Assembly (NCBI RefSeq): GCF_000233715.2
Contig: NC_021184.1
Location: 3,062,001-3,126,000, forward strand
Direction of reading: 5' to 3'
Source of the DNA: Desulfoscipio gibsoniae DSM 7213
GTDB lineage: Bacteria; Bacillota; Desulfotomaculia; Desulfotomaculales; Desulfallaceae
DNA: 64,000 nucleotides
Shown in pieces: positions 1 through 8,305 of this stretch. The notes under the pieces are model-generated. The model was not told where the DNA came from and did not search any database. It saw nothing but the letters and a program-made list of their open reading frames with translations. How positions within the stretch are numbered: position 1 is the stretch's first letter; each line of letters begins with the position of its first letter. A program made the position numbers and the translations under genes.

Positions 1-589
1 CCATGAACACCATATTGCCCGCGTCCGCAGGACCTGCTGCATTTTCCAGCGGGCGAGTATGCTTACGCACCGGTGTTGATTCACCCGTCAAAACAGCCTC
101 AACGGCTTCCAGATCCATTGTCTGTATTAATCGGATATCCGCCGGCACCCGATCCCCCGCTTCCAGCAAAACAATGTCCCCCGGCATTAGCTCGGCAGCG
201 GGTATTTTTCTTTCCATGCGGTTCCGAATTACCCTGGCCTCGGGTGAGGCCAGTTCCCTAAGTGCTTCCATGGAACGTTCGGCCCGGTATTCCTGCACCA
301 CTCCCAATATTGCATTAAGTAATACAATTATAGAGATAGTGACGGCATCGGACCATTCACCCAAAAATCCACTTATAGCCGTGGCAGCCAGCAGTACTAA
401 TACCATAAAGTCCTTGAACTGGTTCAAAAACATCTGCCACATGGCCATATCAGGGCCTCTTTCTAATACATTGGGGCCCACTCGTTCCATGCGGCTGTGA
501 GCTTCACCGTCAGTTAATCCCCTGACAGTATCCACTTCTAAGCGTAAAGCCGTTTCTTCAGCGCTAAGTGTTTGCCAAATTTCAGGCAT
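1..589 (-). CDS. P-type cation-transporting ATPase, N-terminal 196 residues (gene runs off the window)
   Basis: The gene begins at the ATG whose first base is 589, behind a GAGGGGTGAGGAC ribosome site, and leaves the window at base 1. Residues 1-60 form the cation-ATPase N-terminal domain, two hydrophobic segments follow at about 60-76 and 82-98, and the actuator domain carries the family signature TGES at about 168-171. This pattern fits the SERCA/PMCA-type calcium P-type ATPases, which pump cations across the cytoplasmic membrane using an aspartyl-phosphate intermediate. The phosphorylation loop lies outside the window, so ion specificity cannot be judged; calcium is only the commonest assignment for this architecture. 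It is divergent from rqcH. Confidence 0.88.
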   Translation of the reverse strand, partial: MPEIWQTLSAEETALRLEVDTVRGLTDGEAHSRMERVGPNVLERGPDMAMWQMFLNQFKDFMVLVLLAATAISGFLGEWSDAVTISIIVLLNAILGVVQEYRAERSMEALRELASPEARVIRNRMERKIPAAELMPGDIVLLEAGDRVPADIRLIQTMDLEAVEAVLTGESTPVRKHTRPLENAAGPADAGNMVFM

Positions 590-768
590 GTCCTCACCCC
601 TCGGAGTTGATTTCCATAATTATCTAAAAACATATTCAACCAGCAAAGAAAAAATTACACAAGTTTGGACATACCTTAATTTTGGTATAGTCCTTATTTG
701 GTTTATAGTTATCAGTTATCTGATTACCTGGTTTAACTAGTTTGTCTGGTGGTCAGCTCATGAGTTCG

Positions 769-862
769 TTAAGTTAAGCTAGGTTAGGTTGGGTTGGGTT
801 GGGTTAGGTTGGATAAGGCTAGGTTTGAGTTGGCTCAGTTGGCTAGTTGTTAGGTGGTTAAA
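769..862 (+). repeat. G/T-rich degenerate pentamer repeat (GGTTA/GGGTT)
   Basis: The 396-bp gap between the divergent ATPase gene and rqcH holds an irregular run of GGTTA, GGGTT and GGTTG units, densest at 781-812, trailing into looser GGTT/GGCT units. One strand is almost free of C, so the transcript or displaced strand could form G-rich structures. No coding frame is supported. Its function is unknown. Confidence 0.8.
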
Positions 863-905
863 AGAAATTGGTTTAATGCATATTTTTTCATGCGCTAAAG
901 ACTGT

Positions 906-935
906 TTGACCCCCTTTAAGCCCCGGTGTTATACT
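906..935 (+). promoter_or_regulatory. Probable sigma-A promoter of rqcH
   Basis: TTGACC at 906-911 and TATACT at 930-935 are separated by 18 bases and lie about 50 bp upstream of the rqcH start. This is a good match to the vegetative -35/-10 consensus; the start point would be near 942. Confidence 0.6.
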
Positions 936-985
936 GTAAGCGTTACATAAAAGTACAGTAGAACCAAAGCCGGAGGTAAACCGCC

Positions 986-2761
986 ATGCCCTTTGACGGT
1001 CTTTTTTTATACAATGTATGTCATGAGTTAAACGATAATTTGCGCCAGGCGCGCATTGAAAAAATTTATCAGCCCGCCCGGGAGGAGATAGTTTTAATCG
1101 TTAGCAGACCCGGGATGAAATACCGTTTACTTATCAATGCCAATGCCCAAAACGCCCGGGTACACCTAACCCGGGAGTCCGCACCCAACCCCACCATGCC
1201 GCCCATGTTTTGCATGCTGCTGCGCAAGCACCTGGAGGGCGGTAAAATCAGCGGATTTTACCAGCCCGGCTTGGACCGGGTACTTGATATAAGGGTGGAC
1301 TGCCGCGATGAGCTGGGCCGCCCGACCGAAAAATCGCTAATCTGCGAGATAATGGGGCGCCACAGCAACATCATACTGGTAACTCGTCCCGATAACACCA
1401 TACTGGACGGCATCAGGAGGTACGGCCATGCCGTTAGCCGCCACCGGGAAGTGCTTCCCGGTCAACTTTATATACCCCCGCCTGAAACCCATAAGGCCAA
1501 CCCACTGGCAGTTTCGGAGGAAGCTTTCCGGGAAGTCATCATTGGCGGCGAGTTAGACGACAGCCTGGCCGTGGCCATGCAAAAATCGCTGGATGGGTTC
1601 AGTATTCCCACCTGCAGGGAACTCGTCAAACTTGCAGGCTTAAAGCCCAATACCCTTTTAGACCACTGCGGCGAACATGAGCTGCGCACCCTCTGGCAGA
1701 CCTGGCAGCAGATAGCCTCTGACGCCAGGGAGCATACATTGCAGTCAATGCTGGTTTGCAATCGCAAAGGCGAGCCCGTGGAATTTTTCCCACTGCCCGT
1801 GATCACGGATGAAACATCTACCTACACAACCGGCCGGGCCAACGAAATAGCCGGTGCCTTTTTCTCCCGTAAAATGGCCCGGGAAGCCGTAAATAAACAA
1901 AGGAACCAACTGCTGGGCATCATTAAAAAAGAAGCCAGGCGCATTCAAAGAAAACTGGCACTGCAGAAAAAAAGCGTTGCCGAGGCTGAGGAATCCGACC
2001 GGTTCCGTTTGTACGGAGAACTGCTCACCGCCAATATTTATCGCCTGGAGCGTGGCATGCAACATATTGAGCTGGAAAACTATCATGACCCCGAGGCTAA
2101 AACAATAGTTATACCACTGGATAAAGCGCTTTCCGCCTCGGAGAACGCCCAGTATTATTTTAAAAAATATAACAAAGCTAACAATACCAAAAAAGCGGCC
2201 GGTGAAATGGTCCGGCTCAGTGAAGAGGAATTGCAATATCTGGAGGGTATTAAAACATCCCTTGATATAGCTGAAGATATGGATGACTTGGAAGAAATAA
2301 GACAGGAACTGGCCAAACAGGGGTATATTAAAAAACCGGCTGTACAGCCGGGCAAAAAACACGCAAAAGAAGTAAAAAAACAAATCAAACCACTGCAGTA
2401 TGTTTCCGGTGACGGATTTATTATGCTGGTTGGTAAAAACAACCGCCAAAATGATACTTTGACTTTAAAAACGGCCGAGGATAACGATATCTGGCTGCAT
2501 ACCTGCAAAATACCGGGTTCCCATGTTATCATACGCACAGAAGGCCGAGAGGTGCCGGAAAAAACGCTGCTGGAGGCGGCCGCTCTGGCGGCTTATTTCA
2601 GCCGGGCCAGGGAATCCACCAACGTCCCCGTGGACTATACCCTGCGCAAGTACGTAAAAAAACCCAATGGAGCAAAGCCTGGCTACGTTATTTATGAAAA
2701 ACAAAGGACGGTTTTCGTTGACCCTCGGCCCGACACCATGCAACAGATAGAACGGGAATGA
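986..2761 (+). CDS. rqcH: NFACT-family ribosome quality control protein RqcH (Rqc2 homologue; FbpA-like)
   Basis: The 591-residue product has the full NFACT layout: an N-terminal NFACT-N domain starting MPFDGLFLYNVCHEL, a helical coiled-coil middle rich in Lys/Glu (about 310-450), and a C-terminal NFACT-R domain with the family block IWLHTCKIPGSHVII (about 505-520). In bacteria RqcH binds stalled 50S subunits carrying peptidyl-tRNA and recruits tRNA-Ala to add C-terminal alanine tails. Older annotations call the family fibronectin/fibrinogen-binding proteins. The ATG at 986 sits behind a GGAGG site with normal spacing and the length is typical. Placement next to a P-type ATPase gene gives no extra functional hint. 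Confidence 0.93.
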   Translation: MPFDGLFLYNVCHELNDNLRQARIEKIYQPAREEIVLIVSRPGMKYRLLINANAQNARVHLTRESAPNPTMPPMFCMLLRKHLEGGKISGFYQPGLDRVLDIRVDCRDELGRPTEKSLICEIMGRHSNIILVTRPDNTILDGIRRYGHAVSRHREVLPGQLYIPPPETHKANPLAVSEEAFREVIIGGELDDSLAVAMQKSLDGFSIPTCRELVKLAGLKPNTLLDHCGEHELRTLWQTWQQIASDAREHTLQSMLVCNRKGEPVEFFPLPVITDETSTYTTGRANEIAGAFFSRKMAREAVNKQRNQLLGIIKKEARRIQRKLALQKKSVAEAEESDRFRLYGELLTANIYRLERGMQHIELENYHDPEAKTIVIPLDKALSASENAQYYFKKYNKANNTKKAAGEMVRLSEEELQYLEGIKTSLDIAEDMDDLEEIRQELAKQGYIKKPAVQPGKKHAKEVKKQIKPLQYVSGDGFIMLVGKNNRQNDTLTLKTAEDNDIWLHTCKIPGSHVIIRTEGREVPEKTLLEAAALAAYFSRARESTNVPVDYTLRKYVKKPNGAKPGYVIYEKQRTVFVDPRPDTMQQIERE

Positions 2762-2858
2762 CAAGCTACAATCATTTTTTCATATAGTTTTCTTATTAAT
2801 CCCATAGTTTTGCCACATTTACAGCTTATAATTGAATAAAACAAAGGAGGTTTGGAAT

Positions 2859-3200
2859 ATGAATAAAAAAATAGGTGTAGTGGTAGCGACATTAGCCCTG
2901 GCAGCCACCATGGCGGTGCCCGCCTTTGCGGACACCACAGCTGACGCCAAGGCCTGGTTTGACCAGCGGTTTGCCGCTAAAGAAGCAGCCGTGGATCAAG
3001 CTGTGGAATCCGGTCGTCTGACTGCTGAACAGGGAGAGGCCATGAGGGATCACTTTGATCAAATGTATGAATTCCATGAGCAAAACGGCTTTACCTGCCC
3101 GTATGGAACTCCCGGTCAAGGACCAGGCTTTGGCCGCGGCGCTAAAGGCTTCGGCGGCGGCATGGGCATGGGCTTCGGTGCCAACGCACAACAGCAATAA
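2859..3200 (+). CDS. Small secreted protein with a DUF2680-like core
   Basis: The 113-residue product starts at the ATG at 2859, directly behind AAAGGAGG (2844-2850); an upstream in-frame start at 2832 would put that ribosome site inside the gene. Residues 1-25 are a signal peptide ending at AFA-D. A charged helical segment follows (AWFDQRFAAKEAAVDQAVES, then LTAEQGEAMRDHFDQM) of the DUF2680 type, and a Gly/Phe/Met-rich tail ends in AQQQ. The protein is predicted to be exported. Function is unknown; proteins of this kind are common in clostridia. Confidence 0.75.
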   Translation: MNKKIGVVVATLALAATMAVPAFADTTADAKAWFDQRFAAKEAAVDQAVESGRLTAEQGEAMRDHFDQMYEFHEQNGFTCPYGTPGQGPGFGRGAKGFGGGMGMGFGANAQQQ

Positions 3201-3253
3201 AACAAGCGGAGATGGTTCTTAAAGGGGCTAATTAGAATTTTTGCAGGAGAAAA

Positions 3254-3291
3254 AAGGCTCAAATATCAGGTAACCCCTGATTTTGAGCCTT
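3254..3291 (+). terminator. Long hairpin downstream of the DUF2680-like gene
   Basis: AAGGCTCAAA (3254-3263) pairs with TTTGAGCCTT (3282-3291), and an inner ATCAGG/CCTGAT extends the stem across a one-base bulge. No T-run follows, so it could be a weak terminator or a processing signal. Confidence 0.45.
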
Positions 3292-3382
3292 AATCATCGT
3301 GCCTTAATCATCGATAATGCGCAATAGCTACCTCGCAAAATTTTCAATTACTAGAAAGAATGAAGTAACTGAGGGAATTCAA

Positions 3383-3429
3383 TTGGGGAAATTTCGGAAG
3401 GCCGGTTGATCCTTCCAAAATTTCCCCAA
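3383..3429 (-). other. Inverted repeat downstream of the first agrD copy
   Basis: TTGGGGAAATTT-C-GGAAGG (3383-3401) pairs with CCTTCC-A-AAATTTCCCCAA (3411-3429), a stem of about 18 bp with a single mismatch and a 9-base loop. It lies 30 bp beyond the stop of the agrD at 3459-3587, where a 3' hairpin of that transcript would be expected. A different hairpin sits in the same place behind the second agrD (9708-9749). There is no clear T-run. Confidence 0.5.
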
Positions 3430-3458
3430 ATAGAAGTTTAAATGCACATCCACCGCAT

Positions 3459-3587
3459 CTAATTTTCTTTAGGTGGTTCTGGCTCATACATCATAAACAA
3501 ACTTGTAGCATTCATATTGGTCATAGCCACTATTGTCAATATAGTAGCTAGTCCACTAAATAATAACCTATTTATGTATTTTAACAT
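3459..3587 (-). CDS. agrD: AgrD-like cyclic lactone autoinducer precursor, copy 1
   Basis: A 42-residue peptide, too short for routine gene calling. The N-terminal helix MLKYINRLLFSGLATILTIV resembles the amphipathic membrane leader of AgrD. The ring region ATSLFMMYEPEPP follows the clostridial pattern of Ser/Cys, hydrophobic residues, aromatic, then an acidic Pro-rich tail ending PKEN. Serine in place of the usual cysteine predicts a lactone rather than a thiolactone ring, probably SLFMM. The ATG at 3587 follows a GGGAGTG ribosome site. It differs from copy 2 (9759-9887) by one synonymous base (CTA versus CTG), so the peptide is identical. Its own agrB neighbour is broken, so processing would rely on the intact AgrB encoded at 9881-10531. 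Confidence 0.78.
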   Translation of the reverse strand: MLKYINRLLFSGLATILTIVAMTNMNATSLFMMYEPEPPKEN

Positions 3588-3893
3588 TTTAATTCACTCC
3601 CTTCCATTTTAGTGAAAATAAAATATCCAATTTTTTTATAAGCAAATGGCCAAATGGGGTCAAAGTAAATGCTTGCCATAACAATCCAAAAGCAATAAAA
3701 TTGATACTTCATAAACTACTCTTAGCAAAGCAGCTATCGAAAAAAGAACGACCAGTTTAAGAACACTTCCCAATATAATTTCGGTTCCGTATCCCAGCAA
3801 TTCCGCTTGGTTTGGGTTGACCGCCTTATTTGCCACATACATTCCTACTCTGCGTCCCAATGCATGTACTGAAATACTCGCCATCCTTATCAC
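3581..3893 (-). pseudogene. agrB copy 1, internally deleted and frameshifted
   Basis: The first about 65 codons (from ATG at 3893, behind a GGAGG site) match intact AgrB with a few substitutions, up to LLRVVYEVSILL. About 340 bp are then missing relative to the copy at 9881-10531: the sequence jumps from the equivalent of about 10338 to about 9997. A short direct repeat, AAAAGCAA, lies at both break points in the intact copy (9989-9996 and 10329-10336), so the deletion probably arose by slippage. The deletion removes the catalytic His/Cys segment and shifts the frame to a stop at 3660; about 80 bp of unread agrB 3' end remain before agrD. No protease activity is expected. Confidence 0.85.
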
Positions 3894-4313
3894 CTCCTAA
3901 GAAGCATTTGCATAAAATATCGAATATGCCCATTACGCTTGATTACGTTATAAACATTTGTTAGACCCTTATAATGAAGTTTTATTGAACAGGATTGGTT
4001 CAGCAAACCCTATCTAGAGAAGGGCACAATTCGATTCTACAGGTAAAATTATAAAATGGCTTTATAAACGAACTGTGGCTTATTTTATCCGAAGAGAGGG
4101 CTCTATCTTAATAATGGCTCTTTTTGAACAGATCATTTAGTTATCATGAGGAGGCTTAATTTTGTGTAAGGTTATTTAAATAGATTCTAAATTTGTCATG
4201 GCCAATTAACATGGGTAACAGCAGTCAATTTCCAGGGGTTAAATACCACTGATTAATGTTTCTGGTAAACCAGTCACGCATGTGGACACCTTAACTTTTT
4301 GTATTATATACGC
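3894..4313. other. Gene-free AT-rich gap in the accessory island
   Basis: This 420-bp stretch has no convincing gene on either strand. It contains one member of a 76-bp repeat pair (4077-4152). The rest is AT-rich sequence with no recognisable promoter, tRNA or hairpin. Confidence 0.5.
4077..4152 (+). repeat. 76-bp dispersed repeat, copy 1
   Basis: From GGCTTATTTTATCCGAAG to TTAGTTATCATGAGGA this segment matches 22058-22133 with a single difference (CTCTATC versus CTCTGTC). In both places it lies on the 3' side of a minus-strand gene for a short lipoprotein. The copies are 18 kb apart and bracket the agr genes and the mobile-element nest. Origin unknown. Confidence 0.85.
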
Positions 4314-4958
4314 TCATTGAATCTGTTCAAGCTTTGTATTATTAATACCACTTCCATATTTAATTAGATCATTTAGTGTACATACAACCTTATTATCAGA
4401 ATTGAAAAATTTTATATTATGTATATTTGTACTCTTATTAATAATTATAATATATGCTTTATCACCCTTAATATCTTCCTCTATTATTTCATCATTATCT
4501 AGAACCATACTAACCTTTTCAAAGTCGGTTTTTATTTTTTTATCAGAATCAGGTAGCCACGTTGTTTCATTTAAGTTACCGAATATGATAGTATTATTAT
4601 AATCAGCAATTCTATTAACAGAAAATCCCATACTTAAGGCCATTTCTCCTTCTGCTTTTTTATCTGCTTTATATTTATTATCATTATCTTTAGCAAGGTA
4701 AAATAAGTCAAGACGCGCACCTTCTCCTTTAACTAAGCTAACAACTATGCGGCCTGAGAGATAGGGATTGATATCGCATACTTCAATATTGTTTAGATTA
4801 ATTCCAATGCTTTTATAGTAATCATTATATAATGCATTTGATATATTATTAATTAACGATTCGTCCTCATTACTAACATTAAGAACATAATTTTGTTTGC
4901 TACTGCACGCAGTTAATATAATAGCAATAGCAAGGAGAACTGTAATTTTTTTCAGCAT
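4314..4958 (-). CDS. Putative lipoprotein of unknown function
   Basis: The 214-residue product has a clear lipoprotein signal: MLKK, a hydrophobic stretch, and the lipobox ILTACSS with the modified cysteine at about 18. The mature part is strongly Asn/Asp/Ile-rich with alternating hydrophobic residues that look like beta-structure; no known domain is recognised. It resembles in size and style the lipoprotein encoded at 22232-22846, and both genes have the 76-bp repeat just downstream. Its ribosome site is GAGGGTGG. Base composition is markedly AT-rich compared with the flanking core genome, suggesting acquisition. Confidence 0.7.
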   Translation of the reverse strand: MLKKITVLLAIAIILTACSSKQNYVLNVSNEDESLINNISNALYNDYYKSIGINLNNIEVCDINPYLSGRIVVSLVKGEGARLDLFYLAKDNDNKYKADKKAEGEMALSMGFSVNRIADYNNTIIFGNLNETTWLPDSDKKIKTDFEKVSMVLDNDEIIEEDIKGDKAYIIIINKSTNIHNIKFFNSDNKVVCTLNDLIKYGSGINNTKLEQIQ

Positions 4959-4996
4959 AAATCCACCCTCGATAAAATAATATTCGCTTATTATTG

Positions 4997-5035
4997 AAAA
5001 AACAAAAGGGGCAGGCTTAATTCAAGCTGCCCCTT
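4997..5035 (-). terminator. Rho-independent terminator of the amidase gene
   Basis: On the minus strand AAGGGGCAG and CTGCCCCTT (5035-5027 and 5015-5007) form a 9-bp GC-rich stem followed by TTTGTTTTTT. It lies 10 bp past the stop codon at 5046. Confidence 0.85.
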
Positions 5036-5045
5036 ACTTTAAAAA

Positions 5046-6308
5046 CTAGCTGTTAAAATAAGAGGTATAAACGGTAAAATCAATATTTCTCATGTAACAA
5101 TTGGAACCACCCCAACTGGATATTAGATTAGTTAGGGGCCTGTTAAGCTTATCGTAAGAATGTTGTGATACAAAAATATCACTATAACTTGTGGGGTTGG
5201 GGTTCATGTCAGTTGTGTAAACAGAATGAGCATATGAGCCTGAACTACCATTTCTTACCTGATAAACTTCCCCAATGTCTTCGTAACGAGGGTTTATGTA
5301 TGTATAAACCCTATCGTTATTAAAGCCATACCCATTCGGACCTAGAGTCTTAGATTGAGTAGCGTAGTTCCATAAAGACGAAACTGATTCCCAATTTGAA
5401 CTTCCTCCTCCAGTTCCAGCGTACCATGTACTAGTCATCCTTACTTTATTTGCAATATTACTTTTAGTTTTAGTATCGTTTCCTTCTACGTATCCCCCAA
5501 AAGCGGCCCAAACACATTGAGAGACGAAGTTTGTGCAATCACCACCACTTCCTGCAGTGTAGAAAAACCTACTACTTTGTGATGATTCAGCAAACCTCTC
5601 AGCATAAGCAGTTCCTCTAGGTGAAAAATAAGTATATGAAGCTGCGGCTGTAACCGAATCAGAACCTGTAGTGCTTGTATCTGGATGAGGTGAAGGCATT
5701 AATTTGCTTTCTTCGAATTGCTTTTTCATTTTAACGATATCGTTGAGCTTTTCTTCCTTCATTTTCTTTTGAAGGTCTTGTCCTTTTAAACCTGCCTTAT
5801 TTTTTTCGCGATATGAAGCCTTATATTGTTCAAACTCATCAAAGCCTGAATCAATTTTTGTTATAAACCACTTATTTCCATCATGCTTTAACTTGAAATC
5901 ATAATCAACATTGTATATTCCAGATTTTATATCTAAAGTATTTTGGCATTGATAATCGAGATCAATTAATAACCCAACCTGTGCTTGATTGTTATTGATT
6001 AAAATATCTTTATAATCAATTGAATAACTATAATCCTTATATCCTATACCGAATTCTCTGCTTACTTCTACCTCACATTCATTAATTATTTTATATAATA
6101 GCGTGTCATCGTTTTCCTCAATAATATTGCTCGTATTAGCAGTTTTTAGGTATTTAAATGAATCGAAGTAATTATTAAAGTATTGAGAAATTATTGACTT
6201 AATAGCTTCTTCATCATTTGCAGAAGGATTGTTTTGCGCAAAAGAAACGCTACTTATAAATAAAAAACCAAACATAGTAACAAATAGCAGCATTGTCTTT
6301 TTTATTAT
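5046..6308 (-). CDS. Secreted putative amidase-domain (Amidase_6-type) protein; probable AUA start
   Basis: The protein has a signal peptide ending near SSVSFAQ, an N-terminal alpha/beta region of about 150 residues, a Lys/Glu-rich linker (about 165-205), and a C-terminal putative amidase domain. That domain starts YTYFSPRGTAYAERFA and has the cysteine block GGDCTNFVSQCVWAAFGG, with a later AHSVYTTD histidine and a C-terminal SQHSYD. Proteins of this family are usually exported and may act on peptides or cell wall. The first ATG (6293) lies 21 bases from the AAAGGAGG site, too far, and would start inside the hydrophobic core. Reading from ATA at 6308 (6-base spacing) restores the expected n-region IIKKT. 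This suggests an AUA start or a decayed ATG. It lies between agr genes and may be an agr output. Confidence 0.72.
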   Translation of the reverse strand: MIKKTMLLFVTMFGFLFISSVSFAQNNPSANDEEAIKSIISQYFNNYFDSFKYLKTANTSNIIEENDDTLLYKIINECEVEVSREFGIGYKDYSYSIDYKDILINNNQAQVGLLIDLDYQCQNTLDIKSGIYNVDYDFKLKHDGNKWFITKIDSGFDEFEQYKASYREKNKAGLKGQDLQKKMKEEKLNDIVKMKKQFEESKLMPSPHPDTSTTGSDSVTAAASYTYFSPRGTAYAERFAESSQSSRFFYTAGSGGDCTNFVSQCVWAAFGGYVEGNDTKTKSNIANKVRMTSTWYAGTGGGSSNWESVSSLWNYATQSKTLGPNGYGFNNDRVYTYINPRYEDIGEVYQVRNGSSGSYAHSVYTTDMNPNPTSYSDIFVSQHSYDKLNRPLTNLISSWGGSNCYMRNIDFTVYTSYFNS

Positions 6309-6743
6309 ATTTTTCCTCCTTTGTATTATTTAAACTATTAAATAGAATAAATCAAACTAATTTTTTGACACCGTCACCTCCCTTAATTTAAACACATTAT
6401 TTAATTACTCCACCAAGTAGTTCGTTTATTTTTACCAATTAACTAATACAATCAACTCCCTTTTTTCCTTATGGTTCCAATTATATTATGTGAAGAATGA
6501 ATATTCAACAGCTCTACTAAATCACCGATTTAAGGGGTCAATTACCGAATATATATTATTCCTCGTGAATATTATCGTTTTCATGTCAGGCTTGACGGAT
6601 AATTGGCACCCAATCGGTATTTCAAAGGCTTTTCTGATAACCATTAAATATAGACTCCAACCACACTGAGGCTTGCCTAACAAACCACCTCATCTAACAA
6701 GACCCATTGAAATCACCCCCAAGAGAAAAAATGATACTATCTA
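6309..6743. other. Gene-free AT-rich gap
   Basis: No supported gene lies in this 435-bp stretch. From about 6669 upward it is the start of a segment duplicated at 13752-14500. Near 6700 both copies keep a good ribosome site, GGGGGTGATTTCA or GGAGGTGATTCCA, in front of an ATG that opens only five codons before TGA. This may be a remnant. Confidence 0.4.
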
Positions 6744-6872
6744 TTAAACCAAGTCCTTTCTTGACATCATCGTACCATTGCCCCTATCCATTTCCAATAC
6801 CTGGTGCGCAACACGTGGGAAATGCTGCATAACTCGTTAAGATCCTTGCTTTAACCGTCAATTTTTGTGCAT
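6744..6872 (-). pseudogene. Frameshifted remnant of a small Spo0E-like ORF
   Basis: Read on the minus strand this gives QKLTVKARIL, then after a one-base shift RVMQHFPRVAHQVLEMDRG, which aligns with LTVETRILRVAQQFKRIAHF of the small ORF upstream of agrB (10464-10736). The extra base is in CTTAACG versus CCTACG. A third copy lies at about 13826-13954. The pattern LR..L..LT...IL..xQ..xR is like the short Spo0E-type phosphatases, but the central SQELD motif is not preserved, so that name is tentative. Confidence 0.35.
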
Positions 6873-6901
6873 AAAAAAACAGCTCCATTATTTAGAACTG
6901 T
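6873..6901 (-). terminator. Terminator of agrC
   Basis: On the minus strand ACAGTTC and GAGCTGT form a 7-bp stem (one G-T pair) around TAAATAATG, followed by seven T residues. It lies about 40 bp beyond the agrC stop and is also present in the duplicated segment near 13957-13985. Confidence 0.7.
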
Positions 6902-6942
6902 TCCAATGGAAATAAAAACTATAAACTTTCATTGAATAAGCC

Positions 6943-8286
6943 TTAGTTATTCCAGGGGATATATATCACAAATTGCACACCCGGATAATTTTCAGGCTTT
7001 GTTAGAATTAATTGACCGTTGTAGCGGCCCACAATCCGTTTAATTATAAACAACCCCAGGCCGCTGTGGCTGCTTACATCTTTGGTAGTATATCCGGCGT
7101 CAAATATATGATCCCGTACGTCTTCAGGAACAACAGCACCAGTATTGGACACTTTTATTTGCAATCCCATTTTGTTACCGGTAATTACCAGGTCCACCTT
7201 CGGATAGCGACCGGATGTTGCCGCGTCAAAAGCGTTATCCAGCAAATTGCCGGTTATTTGGGTTAAATCCTGCGGTGGAAGCGGCAAAACGCAATTTTGT
7301 ATATTGACTTGCCAACTAAAATCAATACCACGAGACTTGGCGTTTTCTTGCTTAACACTTATGAGAGCACCTAATTCCGGCGGGTTAATACTGAGTAAAT
7401 TTGCAATTTGGCGCACATTATTATATAAGGTCCCAATATATTCTTCAGCTTGGTTATACCGCTTTGCATTCAGATATCCGTATACTGCTGTAAGGTGATT
7501 ATAAAAGTCGTGGCGCTGAACTTGCATTTTGAGGTTCAAATTATGCATTTCTTTGATATGAAGCAATTCAGCTTCTAACCTTGCTTCACGTTTTGCCAGC
7601 TTTAATGTGTATCCGGCTAACGACAAAGTAGCAAATACAGATGAGATAATAACAACACTGCAGGTTGTTACCAGGGCAGCAAGGTTAAAGCTTGGGTACA
7701 CTGCAGCAGCATAAATATAAAAGCTGATATTAAGTAATACCAACATTAAGACTTGGATAAGGCACAGTATAAAAAGATAGCTTTGGCTAACAAAATGCAT
7801 GTGTGAACGCCATTTTATCATCATTAATTCAAGTAATGGGATCCGCCATCCACGCTTGGCGGTTGCATGAGTTACACCGACTAACAAAGCCAGGTGCGGC
7901 AAGGTAAATATTATCCGCAGCAGGGGGTCGGAAATAATGTCCTCCAGTTTATAGGAAAAAACTCGGGCTAGAAGGGGAACGGACACCCCTTCCGTTAAAC
8001 CTAAGATAATACTTGCAAGCACCTGAATAATTATTGCTAAACTCCAAGGCACCCGGAAAAAGAGGTGAACAAAGATAACCATTAATATTATTTGTAGAAA
8101 AGTATGTACGCCAAAAATAATCGGTAATGAGCGGATGGTATATGAAAACAGGGAAGTTAGCAGAGAAAGTGCTATGAGAAATGCGAATGATTTTCTTTTT
8201 CCTGCCAGTATTAGTGCCATATAGTATAAGACTAAACTTTCCGGAACTGATACGCCTAAAAAGGGAATAAGCAGCATGAAATCCAT
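6943..8286 (-). CDS. agrC: AgrC-like sensor histidine kinase
   Basis: The 447-residue protein has six or seven hydrophobic segments in residues 1-220, matching the pheromone-sensing membrane half of AgrC, then a cytoplasmic kinase. The phospho-acceptor region is QRHDFYNHLTAVYGY with His at about 259, the N-box is NLLDNAFDA, and the G-box is SGLGLFIIKRI. The relaxed RHDFxNH box is typical of the HPK10/Spo0B-like kinases that include AgrC. It lies 19 bp after the gene for the LytTR regulator, in the same operon. A 5'-truncated, nonsense-bearing copy of its 3' third lies at 14025-14500. The expected ligand is the AgrD lactone encoded nearby; this is inferred from gene context. Confidence 0.88.
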   Translation of the reverse strand: MDFMLLIPFLGVSVPESLVLYYMALILAGKRKSFAFLIALSLLTSLFSYTIRSLPIIFGVHTFLQIILMVIFVHLFFRVPWSLAIIIQVLASIILGLTEGVSVPLLARVFSYKLEDIISDPLLRIIFTLPHLALLVGVTHATAKRGWRIPLLELMMIKWRSHMHFVSQSYLFILCLIQVLMLVLLNISFYIYAAAVYPSFNLAALVTTCSVVIISSVFATLSLAGYTLKLAKREARLEAELLHIKEMHNLNLKMQVQRHDFYNHLTAVYGYLNAKRYNQAEEYIGTLYNNVRQIANLLSINPPELGALISVKQENAKSRGIDFSWQVNIQNCVLPLPPQDLTQITGNLLDNAFDAATSGRYPKVDLVITGNKMGLQIKVSNTGAVVPEDVRDHIFDAGYTTKDVSSHSGLGLFIIKRIVGRYNGQLILTKPENYPGVQFVIYIPWNN

Positions 8287-8305
8287 CTTTACTTCCCCTT
8301 AAATA

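Noticed and set aside
3-500. Long plus-strand open frame over the start of the window
   Set aside because: It is antisense to the P-type ATPase gene, whose TGES motif and ribosome site show that the minus strand is coding.
6690-6720. Five-codon ORF with good ribosome site beside the agrC terminator as a pheromone or leader peptide gene
   Set aside because: It stops after five codons in both duplicated copies; similarity is explained by the duplication and no function can be supported.
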